DNA of 11,721 nucleotides from Candidatus Aenigmatarchaeota archaeon. GTDB lineage: Archaea > Aenigmatarchaeota > Aenigmatarchaeia > QMZP01. A program made the position numbers and the translations under genes. A model generated the notes under the pieces. The model ran no database searches, was not told where the DNA came from, and saw nothing but the letters and a program-made list of their open reading frames with translations. The stretch lies in assembly GCA_016202745.1 (NCBI GenBank), contig JACQOB010000073.1, positions 1 through 11,721 on the forward strand, in the 5' to 3' direction. This document shows, piece by piece, positions 1 through 5,749 of this stretch (positions are counted from its first letter, which is position 1; each line of letters starts with the position of its first letter).

Positions 1-69
1 AACCAAGGGAAGCCGAGAGCCAAGAAACAGGATTCGCAAACGCTACTGCACAGGTATCTAACCAATTAA
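1..69 (+). CDS. C-terminal end of an upstream gene with a PIP-box-like tail (partial)
   Basis: Frame 1 is open from the window edge to a TAA at 67-69 and encodes 22 residues. The end reads AKKQDSQTLLHRYLTN: a basic stretch, then Q-x-x-L-x-x-Y-L near the C-terminus. This resembles the PCNA-interacting peptide (Q-x-x-hydrophobic-x-x-aromatic-aromatic/Leu) that ends archaeal RFC large subunit, FEN1, DNA polymerase B and other replication or repair proteins. Third codon positions in this frame are richer in G/C than in competing frame 3, which also stays open to 81-83. Only the tail is visible, so the protein cannot be named. That the fragment is coding, and that it binds PCNA, are both inferences. 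Confidence 0.4.
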   Translation, partial: NQGKPRAKKQDSQTLLHRYLTN

Positions 70-70
70 C

Positions 71-116
71 AGGCGAGCCGTAATACCGCCGGTCTGTGAC
101 CGGCGGATAGGCGAGC
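71..116. repeat. GC-rich hairpin flanked by an 8-bp direct repeat
   Basis: A perfect 9-bp stem (CCGCCGGTC at 86-94, GACCGGCGG at 98-106) closes on a 3-nt loop. It is bracketed by two copies of AGGCGAGC, at 71-78 and 109-116. It follows the upstream stop codon at 67-69. It could act as an RNA hairpin at the end of the upstream transcript, but no T-tract follows, so it is not a typical archaeal terminator. The bracketing direct repeat also suits a short inserted element with a target duplication. Confidence 0.5.
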
Positions 117-132
117 TAACCGAGGAATCAAG

Positions 133-142
133 GATTTATATA
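133..142 (+). promoter_or_regulatory. TATA-like box for the TrmB-family gene
   Basis: The sequence GATTTATATAT at about 133-143 is a good archaeal TATA box. It would place transcription start near 162, about 12 nt before the ATG at 174. Confidence 0.5.
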
Positions 143-143
143 T

Positions 144-168
144 CTGTGGTATTCCAACAACACCACAG
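144..168. promoter_or_regulatory. Inverted repeat, candidate operator of the TrmB-like regulator
   Basis: CTGTGGT (144-150) and ACCACAG (162-168) are perfect 7-bp inverted arms with an 11-bp spacer. They lie just downstream of the TATA box and cover the expected transcription start. A dimeric winged-helix regulator bound there would block initiation, so autoregulation by the adjacent gene is plausible. Binding is inferred from position and symmetry only. Confidence 0.45.
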
Positions 169-173
169 CTTAT

Positions 174-932
174 ATGCTTTCAAAAGAAATATCTACCATG
201 CCGCTGGAAATACTCGGGAAAATGGGCCTTTCAAAGGGCGAGATAAAGGTCTATTCCGCACTGCTTGACATGGGGCTGGCCCCGGTGAACAGGATTCATG
301 AGGAAACGGGCATCGAAAGACGGAACATCTATGACATCCTGAACAAGCTGATAGAGCGCGGCCTGATATCGTACATAACGGAAAACAAGAAGAGGCTCTT
401 CCAGGCCAGCCACCCGAACAAGATACTGGGGTACATAGAGGAAAAAAAACACGACCTTGACAGGACAAGGAGGGACGTGGAGAAGGAGATGCCTTCCATA
501 ATGGAAAGGTTTAACTCAAGGCGGCCAGAGATAAACGCCGAGATATTCCGCGGCACGGAGGGGGTGAAGGCGGTGTGGGAAGACATGCTGAATTACAAGG
601 CAATATACTGGGTGGGATCCGGCCGGTATGTCCCCAAGAGGCTGCCCAGTTTCTTTGCAAGCTGGGACAGAAAAAGAGTAAAGCTGAAGGTAAGGATGTT
701 CAACATGCTAAGGCGTGAGCTGAGAAACAGGACAAAAGTCTATCAGCTGGAGAGCGTGAAATTCCTTCCGAAGGAATTCAGCGTTAACCCTGGAGTTATT
801 TGCATATATGGGAACAAGGTTGTCAATTTTTTATATGGTGATAATTTCTTTGGTTTTGTAATAGAGAACAGGGAGATAGCTGAGAACTACAGGCGCTACC
901 ACAAGTACATCTGGGACAATGTGGCGAAATAG
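174..932 (+). CDS. TrmB-family winged-helix transcriptional regulator
   Basis: The 252-residue protein has the TrmB architecture. Residues about 10-75 form a winged helix (ILGKMGLSKGEIKVYSALLDMG, then a recognition-helix region around ERRNIYDILNKLIERG at 48-63). A charged, helical linker follows at about 85-112. The C-terminal effector-like domain begins near 120 and contains the family-typical stretch AEIFRGTEGVKAVWEDML. TrmB proteins usually sense sugars or other small ligands and control transport or metabolic genes; the ligand cannot be read here. Starts at 174 and 198 are both possible. The second fits family N-termini better, but neither has a clear Shine-Dalgarno sequence. An inverted repeat over its promoter suggests autoregulation. 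No transport or sugar operon is adjacent, so its target is unknown. Confidence 0.88.
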   Translation: MLSKEISTMPLEILGKMGLSKGEIKVYSALLDMGLAPVNRIHEETGIERRNIYDILNKLIERGLISYITENKKRLFQASHPNKILGYIEEKKHDLDRTRRDVEKEMPSIMERFNSRRPEINAEIFRGTEGVKAVWEDMLNYKAIYWVGSGRYVPKRLPSFFASWDRKRVKLKVRMFNMLRRELRNRTKVYQLESVKFLPKEFSVNPGVICIYGNKVVNFLYGDNFFGFVIENREIAENYRRYHKYIWDNVAK

Positions 933-942
933 AACGCAATAA

Positions 943-952
943 ACATATTTAA
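943..952 (+). promoter_or_regulatory. Candidate promoter for rpoN
   Basis: An A/T-rich element, ACATATTTAA, lies just after the TrmB stop. It would give transcription start near 973 and a leader of about 14 nt before the ATG at 987. It is only a moderate match to a TATA box. Confidence 0.35.
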
Positions 953-986
953 GCACAAAACAGAAAAGAGTGAGTAACTGATTCCT

Positions 987-1178
987 ATGATGATTCCAAT
1001 CCGCTGCATGACCTGCGGGAAGCCTGTCGGCCACCTGTGGGAGGCGTACCAGAAGGAAGCGAAGTCGCTTGGCTCCAAGGAGGCCCTGGACAAGCTGGGG
1101 CTGGAGCGCTACTGCTGCCGCGCGCTTTTCATATCGCATGTGGACCTGATCCCGAGGGTGGGCCAGTTCAGGAAATAG
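987..1178 (+). CDS. rpoN: DNA-directed RNA polymerase subunit N (RpoN/Rpb10)
   Basis: This 63-residue protein matches archaeal RpoN, the counterpart of eukaryotic Rpb10, throughout. It starts MMIPIRCMTCG and ends with ERYCCRALFISHVDLI. The zinc site is C7-x2-C10 plus the adjacent pair C43-C44, all present. RpoN helps anchor the Rpo3/Rpo11 platform to the large subunits of RNA polymerase. The start at 987 reproduces the usual M-x-I-P-x-R-C opening; the next ATG, at 990, would remove one residue. In many archaea the gene lies in a ribosomal-protein cluster. Here it stands alone between a TrmB-like gene and a convergent block of unknown genes, probably with its own promoter. Confidence 0.96.
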   Translation: MMIPIRCMTCGKPVGHLWEAYQKEAKSLGSKEALDKLGLERYCCRALFISHVDLIPRVGQFRK

Positions 1179-1238
1179 ATTTATCAGTTCCTGGGCCAGA
1201 GGATTTCTTCACGGCAGATGCGGAGAAGCTGTATGTTC

Positions 1239-1622
1239 TTATGGAAATTGGATGTCTGCATTCCTATCCAACCTGCCTTTATCCGGGGAATAAAAAAGCC
1301 AGAATTCCAGGCAAGGAGCGCCATCGCTAAGTGGATGTGACAGGAAATAATCTGACTGCGTTGCATCTGTCCTGATTTTCCGGCCACTCGGAATTTTCCC
1401 AATATAGGCAATTGAATGGAATTCCCGATCAGGATGTGTAGGGAGACTTGCCACACACTGATTCACAATATATACACCTATCTTTTCGCCTGCATAATGC
1501 ACATCCCATTGCTGGATCGCTCTTTCCGTCATGTGCGGACCCCTGGCTTCAAGTGATCCCTCTCCCAGTTCTGACAGATATCGGCTGAAATCCTTGGCTC
1601 CTGGCAACTTGAATTCCGGCAT
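1239..1622 (-). CDS. Unknown protein, shortest member of a local three-gene family
   Basis: The function is not recognised. The 127-residue protein resembles its two upstream neighbours (1645-2208 and 2406-2924). It opens with FKLPGAKDFSRYL, matching their F-x-LP-x4-F-x2-WL. It has EKIGVYIV where they have VGKY-x-V. It shares D-x-F-x2-I-x-Y-x-G-x-IP (here REFHSIAYIGKIP) with the 187-residue neighbour, and ends ADIQFP like their terminal I-x-FP. It lacks their N-terminal leader and part of the middle. No signal peptide or membrane segment is seen. The ATG at 1622 follows AGAGG at good spacing. The upstream gene ends 22 bp away, so the two are probably co-transcribed. It converges with rpoN. 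Confidence 0.7.
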   Translation of the reverse strand: MPEFKLPGAKDFSRYLSELGEGSLEARGPHMTERAIQQWDVHYAGEKIGVYIVNQCVASLPTHPDREFHSIAYIGKIPSGRKIRTDATQSDYFLSHPLSDGAPCLEFWLFYSPDKGRLDRNADIQFP

Positions 1623-1644
1623 ATTAGCCTCTATTGAGAATTAA

Positions 1645-2208
1645 CTATAAAACATCAAACCCGCCCGGTTTCTTCAGTATCCCGAAATCGGGGAAAGGTA
1701 TGGTGAAATACCTGTCCTGCCTTAGGAAGCGGCCTTGCTCTTCAGCTGAATACACTGTCCAGTCTTCCGTATGGATTTCCCTGTCCCTGCAATTCGCGTA
1801 AGTAAGTTTCACAATATTCGTGGGCCTGCAATTCCTGTCCTTCCCTGAAAAGCCGGGTATCTCCCCCTCATATATGCGGGTAAAATCATTCACCCCGGGC
1901 CTCCCGACGCCAATGACTTTGTATTTGCCAACCCTGCGGCCGTCCACGAAAATCCTGTATTCAGCCCCGACTTCGCCGTCTGACTTTGAGTAAAGCAACA
2001 CGGGCCCCTTGGTAGTTACTGAAGCGTCTTTTCCATACGCCTTCAGGAATCTTGATTTGAGCCAGACTGCGAACTCAGGGTCAGGCAAATGGAATACATA
2101 GCCGCCTTCAGGCTGCCTCACCTCTTCGAGATCTTCAGGCGCAATGCCAATCTCATCGGCATTGAACATCCTCAGGAATTCCTCTTCCGTAAGCAGCTCT
2201 TCCGGCAT
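1645..2208 (-). CDS. Unknown protein of a local three-gene family
   Basis: This 187-residue protein is not recognised. Residues 1-35 form an acidic leader containing LTEEEFLRMFNADEI, which recalls ITKEEFGRMMGEDI at the start of the 142-residue protein at 2988-3416. Then comes the domain shared with the proteins at 1239-1622 and 2406-2924: YVFHLPDPEFAVWLKSR, PVLLYSKSDGE-x-GAEY, GRRVGKYKVIG, DFTRIYEGEIP, and a terminal ITIPFP-like stretch (here FTIPFP). It is probably a soluble cytoplasmic protein, mostly beta. The ATG at 2208 follows GGTG at short spacing, and a TATA-like element lies near 2240-2248. The downstream family member probably shares its transcript. Confidence 0.75.
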   Translation of the reverse strand: MPEELLTEEEFLRMFNADEIGIAPEDLEEVRQPEGGYVFHLPDPEFAVWLKSRFLKAYGKDASVTTKGPVLLYSKSDGEVGAEYRIFVDGRRVGKYKVIGVGRPGVNDFTRIYEGEIPGFSGKDRNCRPTNIVKLTYANCRDREIHTEDWTVYSAEEQGRFLRQDRYFTIPFPDFGILKKPGGFDVL

Positions 2209-2234
2209 AATAACACCATTTGATTATACTCCGG

Positions 2235-2387
2235 CTATAGATAAATAGTATCAGGTTCGATCTCCATGGTTGGATAGTTTTTAAGCGTCGTAAGCGCCAT
2301 GTCTGCTATTTCCATAGCCTAATGCCACACGTATCTCAGCTCTTCCGTAGTGCGCCTGTCATTGATTGCACCATAAACCTCATTCAT
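2235..2387 (-). pseudogene. Small 51-codon reading frame interrupted by an in-frame TAG
   Basis: A strong ribosome-binding site (GGAGGGGTGA) precedes an ATG at 2385-2387, right behind the stop of the unknown gene at 2406-2924. The frame reads MNEVYGAINDRRTTEELRYV, then W-H, then TAG at 2319-2321. It continues in the same frame through MEIADMALTTLKNYP to a second TAG at 2235-2237. The part after the stop has an ATG at 2313-2315 but no clear binding site of its own. It may be two tiny coupled genes, one gene broken by a nonsense mutation, or stop-codon readthrough. TAG ends several other genes here, so ordinary termination is the default reading. Confidence 0.4.
2240..2248 (-). promoter_or_regulatory. 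Candidate promoter for the 187-residue unknown gene
   Basis: On the minus strand this reads CTATTTATC, a moderate TATA box. It would place transcription start near 2219, about 11 nt before the ATG at 2208. It overlaps the end of the small interrupted reading frame at 2235-2387. Confidence 0.4.
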
Positions 2388-2405
2388 GCCAATTCACCCC
2401 TCCCT

Positions 2406-2924
2406 TCACAAGAGCGTATAGTCCACCCTCATTGCAGGGAACTTGATGTCCAGGTGCGTGTCCAGCCTTTTCGCATGCGGCAGGATCGTCATCTCATGCA
2501 CGCCGTCCACTGTCCTCGCATCCTCATTGCCGTAGACCAGCACAATTTTCCCGCCGCCATCAGCCAGGAGCCCTCCAGTATCGCCGTATCCCCTTTCATA
2601 ATCAGCCTCCCCTGGCCTGAACTGCACCCTGTAGTATTTCCCAACCGCATCATCGCCAAGCCTTACATTGTAGACTTCGCCCCGTTCACCATCAGGTTTT
2701 GTATAAAGTTCTATGGGTGGGTCAACAGTCAATACAGCTCCAGGCTTGAGCCTTTGCACCCTGGCCTGCAGCCATTCGGCAAAGCCTTCAGCGCCCGGAA
2801 GGGTGAATTTTGGAGCAGATTCCACTTCACCTTCTAATCGGATCATAGAAACGTCATATAGCCCTTTACCCGTGTCTCCACCCAATTGCCCTGCAATACC
2901 TGCAGATCTTAGTTCTTCAGCCAT
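2406..2924 (-). CDS. Unknown protein of a local three-gene family
   Basis: The 172-residue protein is not recognised. After a variable N-terminus of about 35 residues come the family blocks PKFTLPGAEGFAEWLQAR, IELYTKPDGERGEVYNV, AVGKYYRVQFRPG, ADYERGYGD, a conserved V-x-L-x-Y-x-N-x-(D)AR strand and a terminal LDIKFP. It aligns best with the 187-residue neighbour (LY-x-K-x-DGE-x-G, VGKY). The frame opens further upstream with a TTG at 2936, but the ATG at 2924 has GGGTGGT just ahead of it and is the better start. A strong promoter precedes it at 2959-2970. No transmembrane segment is visible. Confidence 0.75.
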   Translation of the reverse strand: MAEELRSAGIAGQLGGDTGKGLYDVSMIRLEGEVESAPKFTLPGAEGFAEWLQARVQRLKPGAVLTVDPPIELYTKPDGERGEVYNVRLGDDAVGKYYRVQFRPGEADYERGYGDTGGLLADGGGKIVLVYGNEDARTVDGVHEMTILPHAKRLDTHLDIKFPAMRVDYTLL

Positions 2925-2958
2925 ATTACCACCCAATACAAATAATGGACTTATGGGT

Positions 2959-2970
2959 ATATAAAGCTTT
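2959..2970 (-). promoter_or_regulatory. Strong promoter with a GAAAGCTTTATA core
   Basis: Read on the minus strand this is GAAAGCTTTATATA: a purine-rich BRE-like part joined to an almost perfect TATA box. Transcription would start near 2938, about 14 nt before the ATG at 2924. The same 12 bases, GAAAGCTTTATA, occur upstream of the unknown gene at 3413-4354. Confidence 0.6.
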
Positions 2971-2987
2971 CCATATGTAACTACTCT

Positions 2988-3416
2988 CTAATGACTAAAT
3001 TCTGATTCTCTATACGCCTCAAATGAGCCAACAAATCCCTTGAGGTTATCCCTGTACGTTTCCACGGCCTTTCTCGCACAGCGTTCCATATGCCCGCCTG
3101 CGGTGAAATATCCCCTCAGGAAATTTCTCACGCTGCCCCGCAGTCCCCTTTCTTGAGGGTCCCCATCCATACCCCGAAGCGTTTCGTCCAGTTCATGTAT
3201 CCGGATCTTCAAATGGCTTATGCACTGGTCCAGCTCCTCGCCTGTAATGCCGTTTCTAATCATATGGCAAAACGCCAGTCCTACATCGCGATAATACTGT
3301 TCGTAGCCATGCACCAGGCCTTCCGCCCTTTCAGCGCCTCTGCTATGGTAAGTGATATCCTCACCCATCATCCTGCCAAATTCTTCCTTTGTAATGGGTC
3401 TCACAGCATACATCAT
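2988..3416 (-). CDS. Unknown helical protein, related to its upstream neighbour
   Basis: The protein has 142 residues, is probably all helical and is not recognised. Its ATG overlaps the TGA of the preceding gene in an ATGA arrangement (3413-3416), so the two are translationally coupled. Residues about 47-100 align with residues 110-164 of that neighbour. LA-x3-M-x2-NG is followed by G-x2-L-x3-I/L-x3-K-x-R-I/L-x-EL-x-E-S/T and then G-x-P, with almost constant spacing. The N-terminus contains ITKEEFGRMMGEDI, similar to a motif in the 187-residue unknown protein. A second ATG three bases on would remove only one residue. No enzymatic motif is evident. Confidence 0.72.
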   Translation of the reverse strand: MMYAVRPITKEEFGRMMGEDITYHSRGAERAEGLVHGYEQYYRDVGLAFCHMIRNGITGEELDQCISHLKIRIHELDETLRGMDGDPQERGLRGSVRNFLRGYFTAGGHMERCARKAVETYRDNLKGFVGSFEAYRESEFSH

Positions 3417-4354
3417 ACATCATTACACCTTGATTTCCAGGGTTGCAGCTCAGAAGCCTGCACCACCCTGTCACGATAGGCGCTCCCAACATCCCCAAAA
3501 AGCCTCTCCACCAATGGGCCATAATTTGCATTCATTTTTACCTTCACCAAGAGGGGCGATAAGATCACATTGCTGTAGTAGGAGCCATCATACCCGATAT
3601 CCGCAGGCAATTCATTCCATTTCATGCGCGAATCAGCCGCAAGCTCATAATCTCCCGCCATCAGCCCGCCGTTAATTGAAAAGCCGATGTTTTGGGGATA
3701 CCAGTGTGGCGGCCTTCGCAGGTTGAGTCGCGCCGTGCGTTCAAACGCATCAAAAAACCGCCCGGTCCCGTAGAACCATTCGTGGCCCATCTTTCCCTGC
3801 AAGGTGTCATGCGCAAAATGGGCATCCCTAGGAAACTTATGGAGGGGCTCCTCTACCTTCCACTTAAGGCTCCAGTACAGCCTTTCAACTGCCTGCTGCG
3901 TGGGTTTGCCGGGTTCGTGCAAATATGACTCCCCAAGCTCTACAAGCCGCTTTTTGTGAGATTCCAACGTGGCCTGTAGGTCGCCGCCCACAGCCGAACC
4001 GTTTTCGCGCATGATTCTCTCTGCCAGGGCAGCATTATAAGAAAACATCATGACCAAACTGACGGTCCTGCAGCGATACATGAATTCCCTGAACCTATCA
4101 GCCAAATCCGTAAACACAGCCTGCTTCACCTGGATAATTTCGTTATGCGGGCTGTTGCCCTCGTTTTCAGTCCATGCCGTACTCAGCCCTTCCTTGTACC
4201 TCGAAAACAGCTCTACTTTCTGGAGCGGCGATATGTAAATCTCCTTAGCCTCGGATTCCCCCGGAAGAGACGCGCTCAGGCCTAGGGCGACACGCGTATT
4301 AGTTACAACACCCCTGCCACCCGCCGTCTCTCCTTCCATGTAGTCTTCGCCCAT
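3413..4354 (-). CDS. Unknown 313-residue protein, first gene of a two-gene unit
   Basis: The function is not recognised. Residues about 70-170 look helical and include the segment shared with the downstream 142-residue protein (LAERIMRENG at 110-119; L-x3-L-x3-K-x-R-L-x-EL-x-E at 126-142). The C-terminal half is rich in aromatics and charge (HWYPQNIGFSINGG near 217-230; DGSYYSNVILSPLLVKVKM near 256-274) and may be a separate beta-containing domain. No signal peptide or clear membrane helix is seen; residues 97-112 are only moderately hydrophobic. The ATG at 4354 lies about 28 bp from the TATA box and has no Shine-Dalgarno sequence, consistent with a leaderless transcript. It is followed without a gap by the 142-residue gene. 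Confidence 0.72.
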   Translation of the reverse strand: MGEDYMEGETAGGRGVVTNTRVALGLSASLPGESEAKEIYISPLQKVELFSRYKEGLSTAWTENEGNSPHNEIIQVKQAVFTDLADRFREFMYRCRTVSLVMMFSYNAALAERIMRENGSAVGGDLQATLESHKKRLVELGESYLHEPGKPTQQAVERLYWSLKWKVEEPLHKFPRDAHFAHDTLQGKMGHEWFYGTGRFFDAFERTARLNLRRPPHWYPQNIGFSINGGLMAGDYELAADSRMKWNELPADIGYDGSYYSNVILSPLLVKVKMNANYGPLVERLFGDVGSAYRDRVVQASELQPWKSRCNDV

Positions 4355-4377
4355 GTGATTAAATATGGCCTAAATGC

Positions 4378-4389
4378 TTATAAAGCTTT
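4378..4389 (-). promoter_or_regulatory. Promoter with a GAAAGCTTTATA core for the unknown two-gene unit
   Basis: On the minus strand this reads GAAAGCTTTATAA, combining a BRE-like purine stretch and a TATA box. The expected transcription start is near 4357, practically at the ATG (4354). The 12-base core is identical to the one at 2959-2970. It lies in the short gap after the dnaG stop, so the block is separated from the dnaG transcript or boosted within it. Confidence 0.6.
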
Positions 4390-4417
4390 CTCTATTAGTC
4401 ACTCTACAATAGTTAAT

Positions 4418-5749
4418 TTACTGCTTATCCAGGTCTTCCCTTGACAGGATCCCCACCGGAGACCTTATGTTGTCCTTCTGCATGCAGATGAGGAACTTCA
4501 CCCCTGCCCTCCTGGCCACTGCCTCCAGGTCCGCGTCCACCCTGCCGTCAAAGACGACAGCAAACGGCTTCTCCATTGTCCTTATGGTGTTCGCAAGCTC
4601 CGATACAGGCACCTTGCCGAGAAGTTCCCCCTGCTCGTTGAATATGCACGCAGCCCTCGTGCCGACAATATCCTCCAAAGCCGACTTGAAAAGGTCCCGC
4701 TGCTCAGGCTTTATCCTGGGCGTCCTCGCAACCTCCGGCTCGAAGCGCCTGGCAGGATACATGCTTTCACCGGTCCCGCTGTCAGCCGGCATGTAGCCGG
4801 GCCTGCCTTCCCGCTCAAACCTGTCCCTCCTGTCGCCGCCAAACGCCCGCCTCGCCCTTGATGGCCCAAACCCGAACCTGCCTTCCCTCCTGCCGCGCCT
4901 TTCTGGCCTGTCGGATTTGAACGGCCTTTCCTCGGACTTGTACTTCTCAATGGGAACCTTGTCCCTCAGCGCCTTGAAGATCTCCTTCTTGGCCAGCTCC
5001 TCCACTTCCCTTCCAATGGGCGCCACGGCCACGAAATCAATCTCTCCTTTCTGCAACATTTCCTTGATTATGAGCTGTCCACCCCTGTCGCCGTCCACAA
5101 ATATGGTCACTATCTTCTCCCTTGTCAGGTCAGCAACAACCTGCGGCACGGAGGTCCCCTCTATGGCTATCACGTTCTTCACGCCGTTCTTGAGAAGGTT
5201 GAGCACGTCGGCCCTGCCCTCGACAACAACTATCTCCTCTGACTCAGCTATCCCGGGGCCTGCCGGCACGCCGTTGTAATCCGTAATCTCGTCGACACGG
5301 ATGGATTCCTTTATCTGCTCGGATATCTCATCTGAAGCGGCGCCCCCGGTGTCCATCAGCGTCTTCAGTATGTCCTTGGCCTTCTCAACAACAAACTGGC
5401 GTTTCACTGACCTGGTGTCCTCCACCCCGACGAGCTTTATCTCAGCTGTGCACGGCCCCACCCTGTCAATTGTCTCCAGCGTGGCGGCTATCAGCGATGT
5501 CTCCGCAGAATCAAGAGAGGATGGTATTATAACCTCCCCCTCGGAGTTGCCCTCCACTGGCTTAATGTTGACCTCAATCCTTCCTATGCGGCCTGTCCTC
5601 TGCAGCTCCCTCAGGTCCAGGTCAGGCCCTAACAAGCCTTCTGTTTGGCCGAATAACGCCCCTATGACGTCAGGTTTTTCCACTATTCCCTTGGCCTTTA
5701 TTGTGGCCCTTATTATGTACTTTATCGATGTCGGCGCCAATTTCGCCAT
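4418..5749 (-). CDS. dnaG: Archaeal DnaG primase-like protein
   Basis: The 443-residue protein is archaeal DnaG. The N-terminal domain (about 8-160) carries the family blocks EKPDVIGALFGQTEGLLGPD and DLRELQRTGRIGRIEV. The TOPRIM domain (about 170-262) has VVVEGRADVLNLL (E177, D181) and FVDGDRGG (D219, D221), the acidic residues that hold magnesium. An Arg/Gly-rich low-complexity linker spans about 270-345, followed by the archaeal C-terminal domain to 443. Archaeal DnaG has been reported both to make RNA primers and to act with the exosome; this sequence cannot separate the two roles. The frame opens earlier with a GTG at 5758, but GGGTGAT sits just before the ATG at 5749, fixing the start there. 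Its 5' end overlaps the upstream TOPRIM gene by 80 nt. Confidence 0.95.
   Translation of the reverse strand: MAKLAPTSIKYIIRATIKAKGIVEKPDVIGALFGQTEGLLGPDLDLRELQRTGRIGRIEVNIKPVEGNSEGEVIIPSSLDSAETSLIAATLETIDRVGPCTAEIKLVGVEDTRSVKRQFVVEKAKDILKTLMDTGGAASDEISEQIKESIRVDEITDYNGVPAGPGIAESEEIVVVEGRADVLNLLKNGVKNVIAIEGTSVPQVVADLTREKIVTIFVDGDRGGQLIIKEMLQKGEIDFVAVAPIGREVEELAKKEIFKALRDKVPIEKYKSEERPFKSDRPERRGRREGRFGFGPSRARRAFGGDRRDRFEREGRPGYMPADSGTGESMYPARRFEPEVARTPRIKPEQRDLFKSALEDIVGTRAACIFNEQGELLGKVPVSELANTIRTMEKPFAVVFDGRVDADLEAVARRAGVKFLICMQKDNIRSPVGILSREDLDKQ

Noticed and set aside
1..130. Possible end of a structured RNA; GATAGGC and GAGCTAACC at 106-118 recall the 3' end of 23S rRNA.
   Set aside because: The surrounding sequence does not match 23S rRNA, RNase P RNA or SRP RNA, and the first 69 bases read well as a coding tail.
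831..1139. Minus-strand open frame opposite the end of the TrmB gene and rpoN.
   Set aside because: It lies on the back of two confidently identified genes and its product has no recognisable features.
1184..1456. 90-codon minus-strand frame overlapping the 127-residue unknown gene.
   Set aside because: It is in a different frame from the paralogue-supported gene and has no initiation signal.
2322..2837. 171-codon plus-strand frame opposite the 172-residue unknown gene.
   Set aside because: The minus-strand gene has a promoter, a ribosome-binding site and two paralogues nearby; the plus frame is its shadow.
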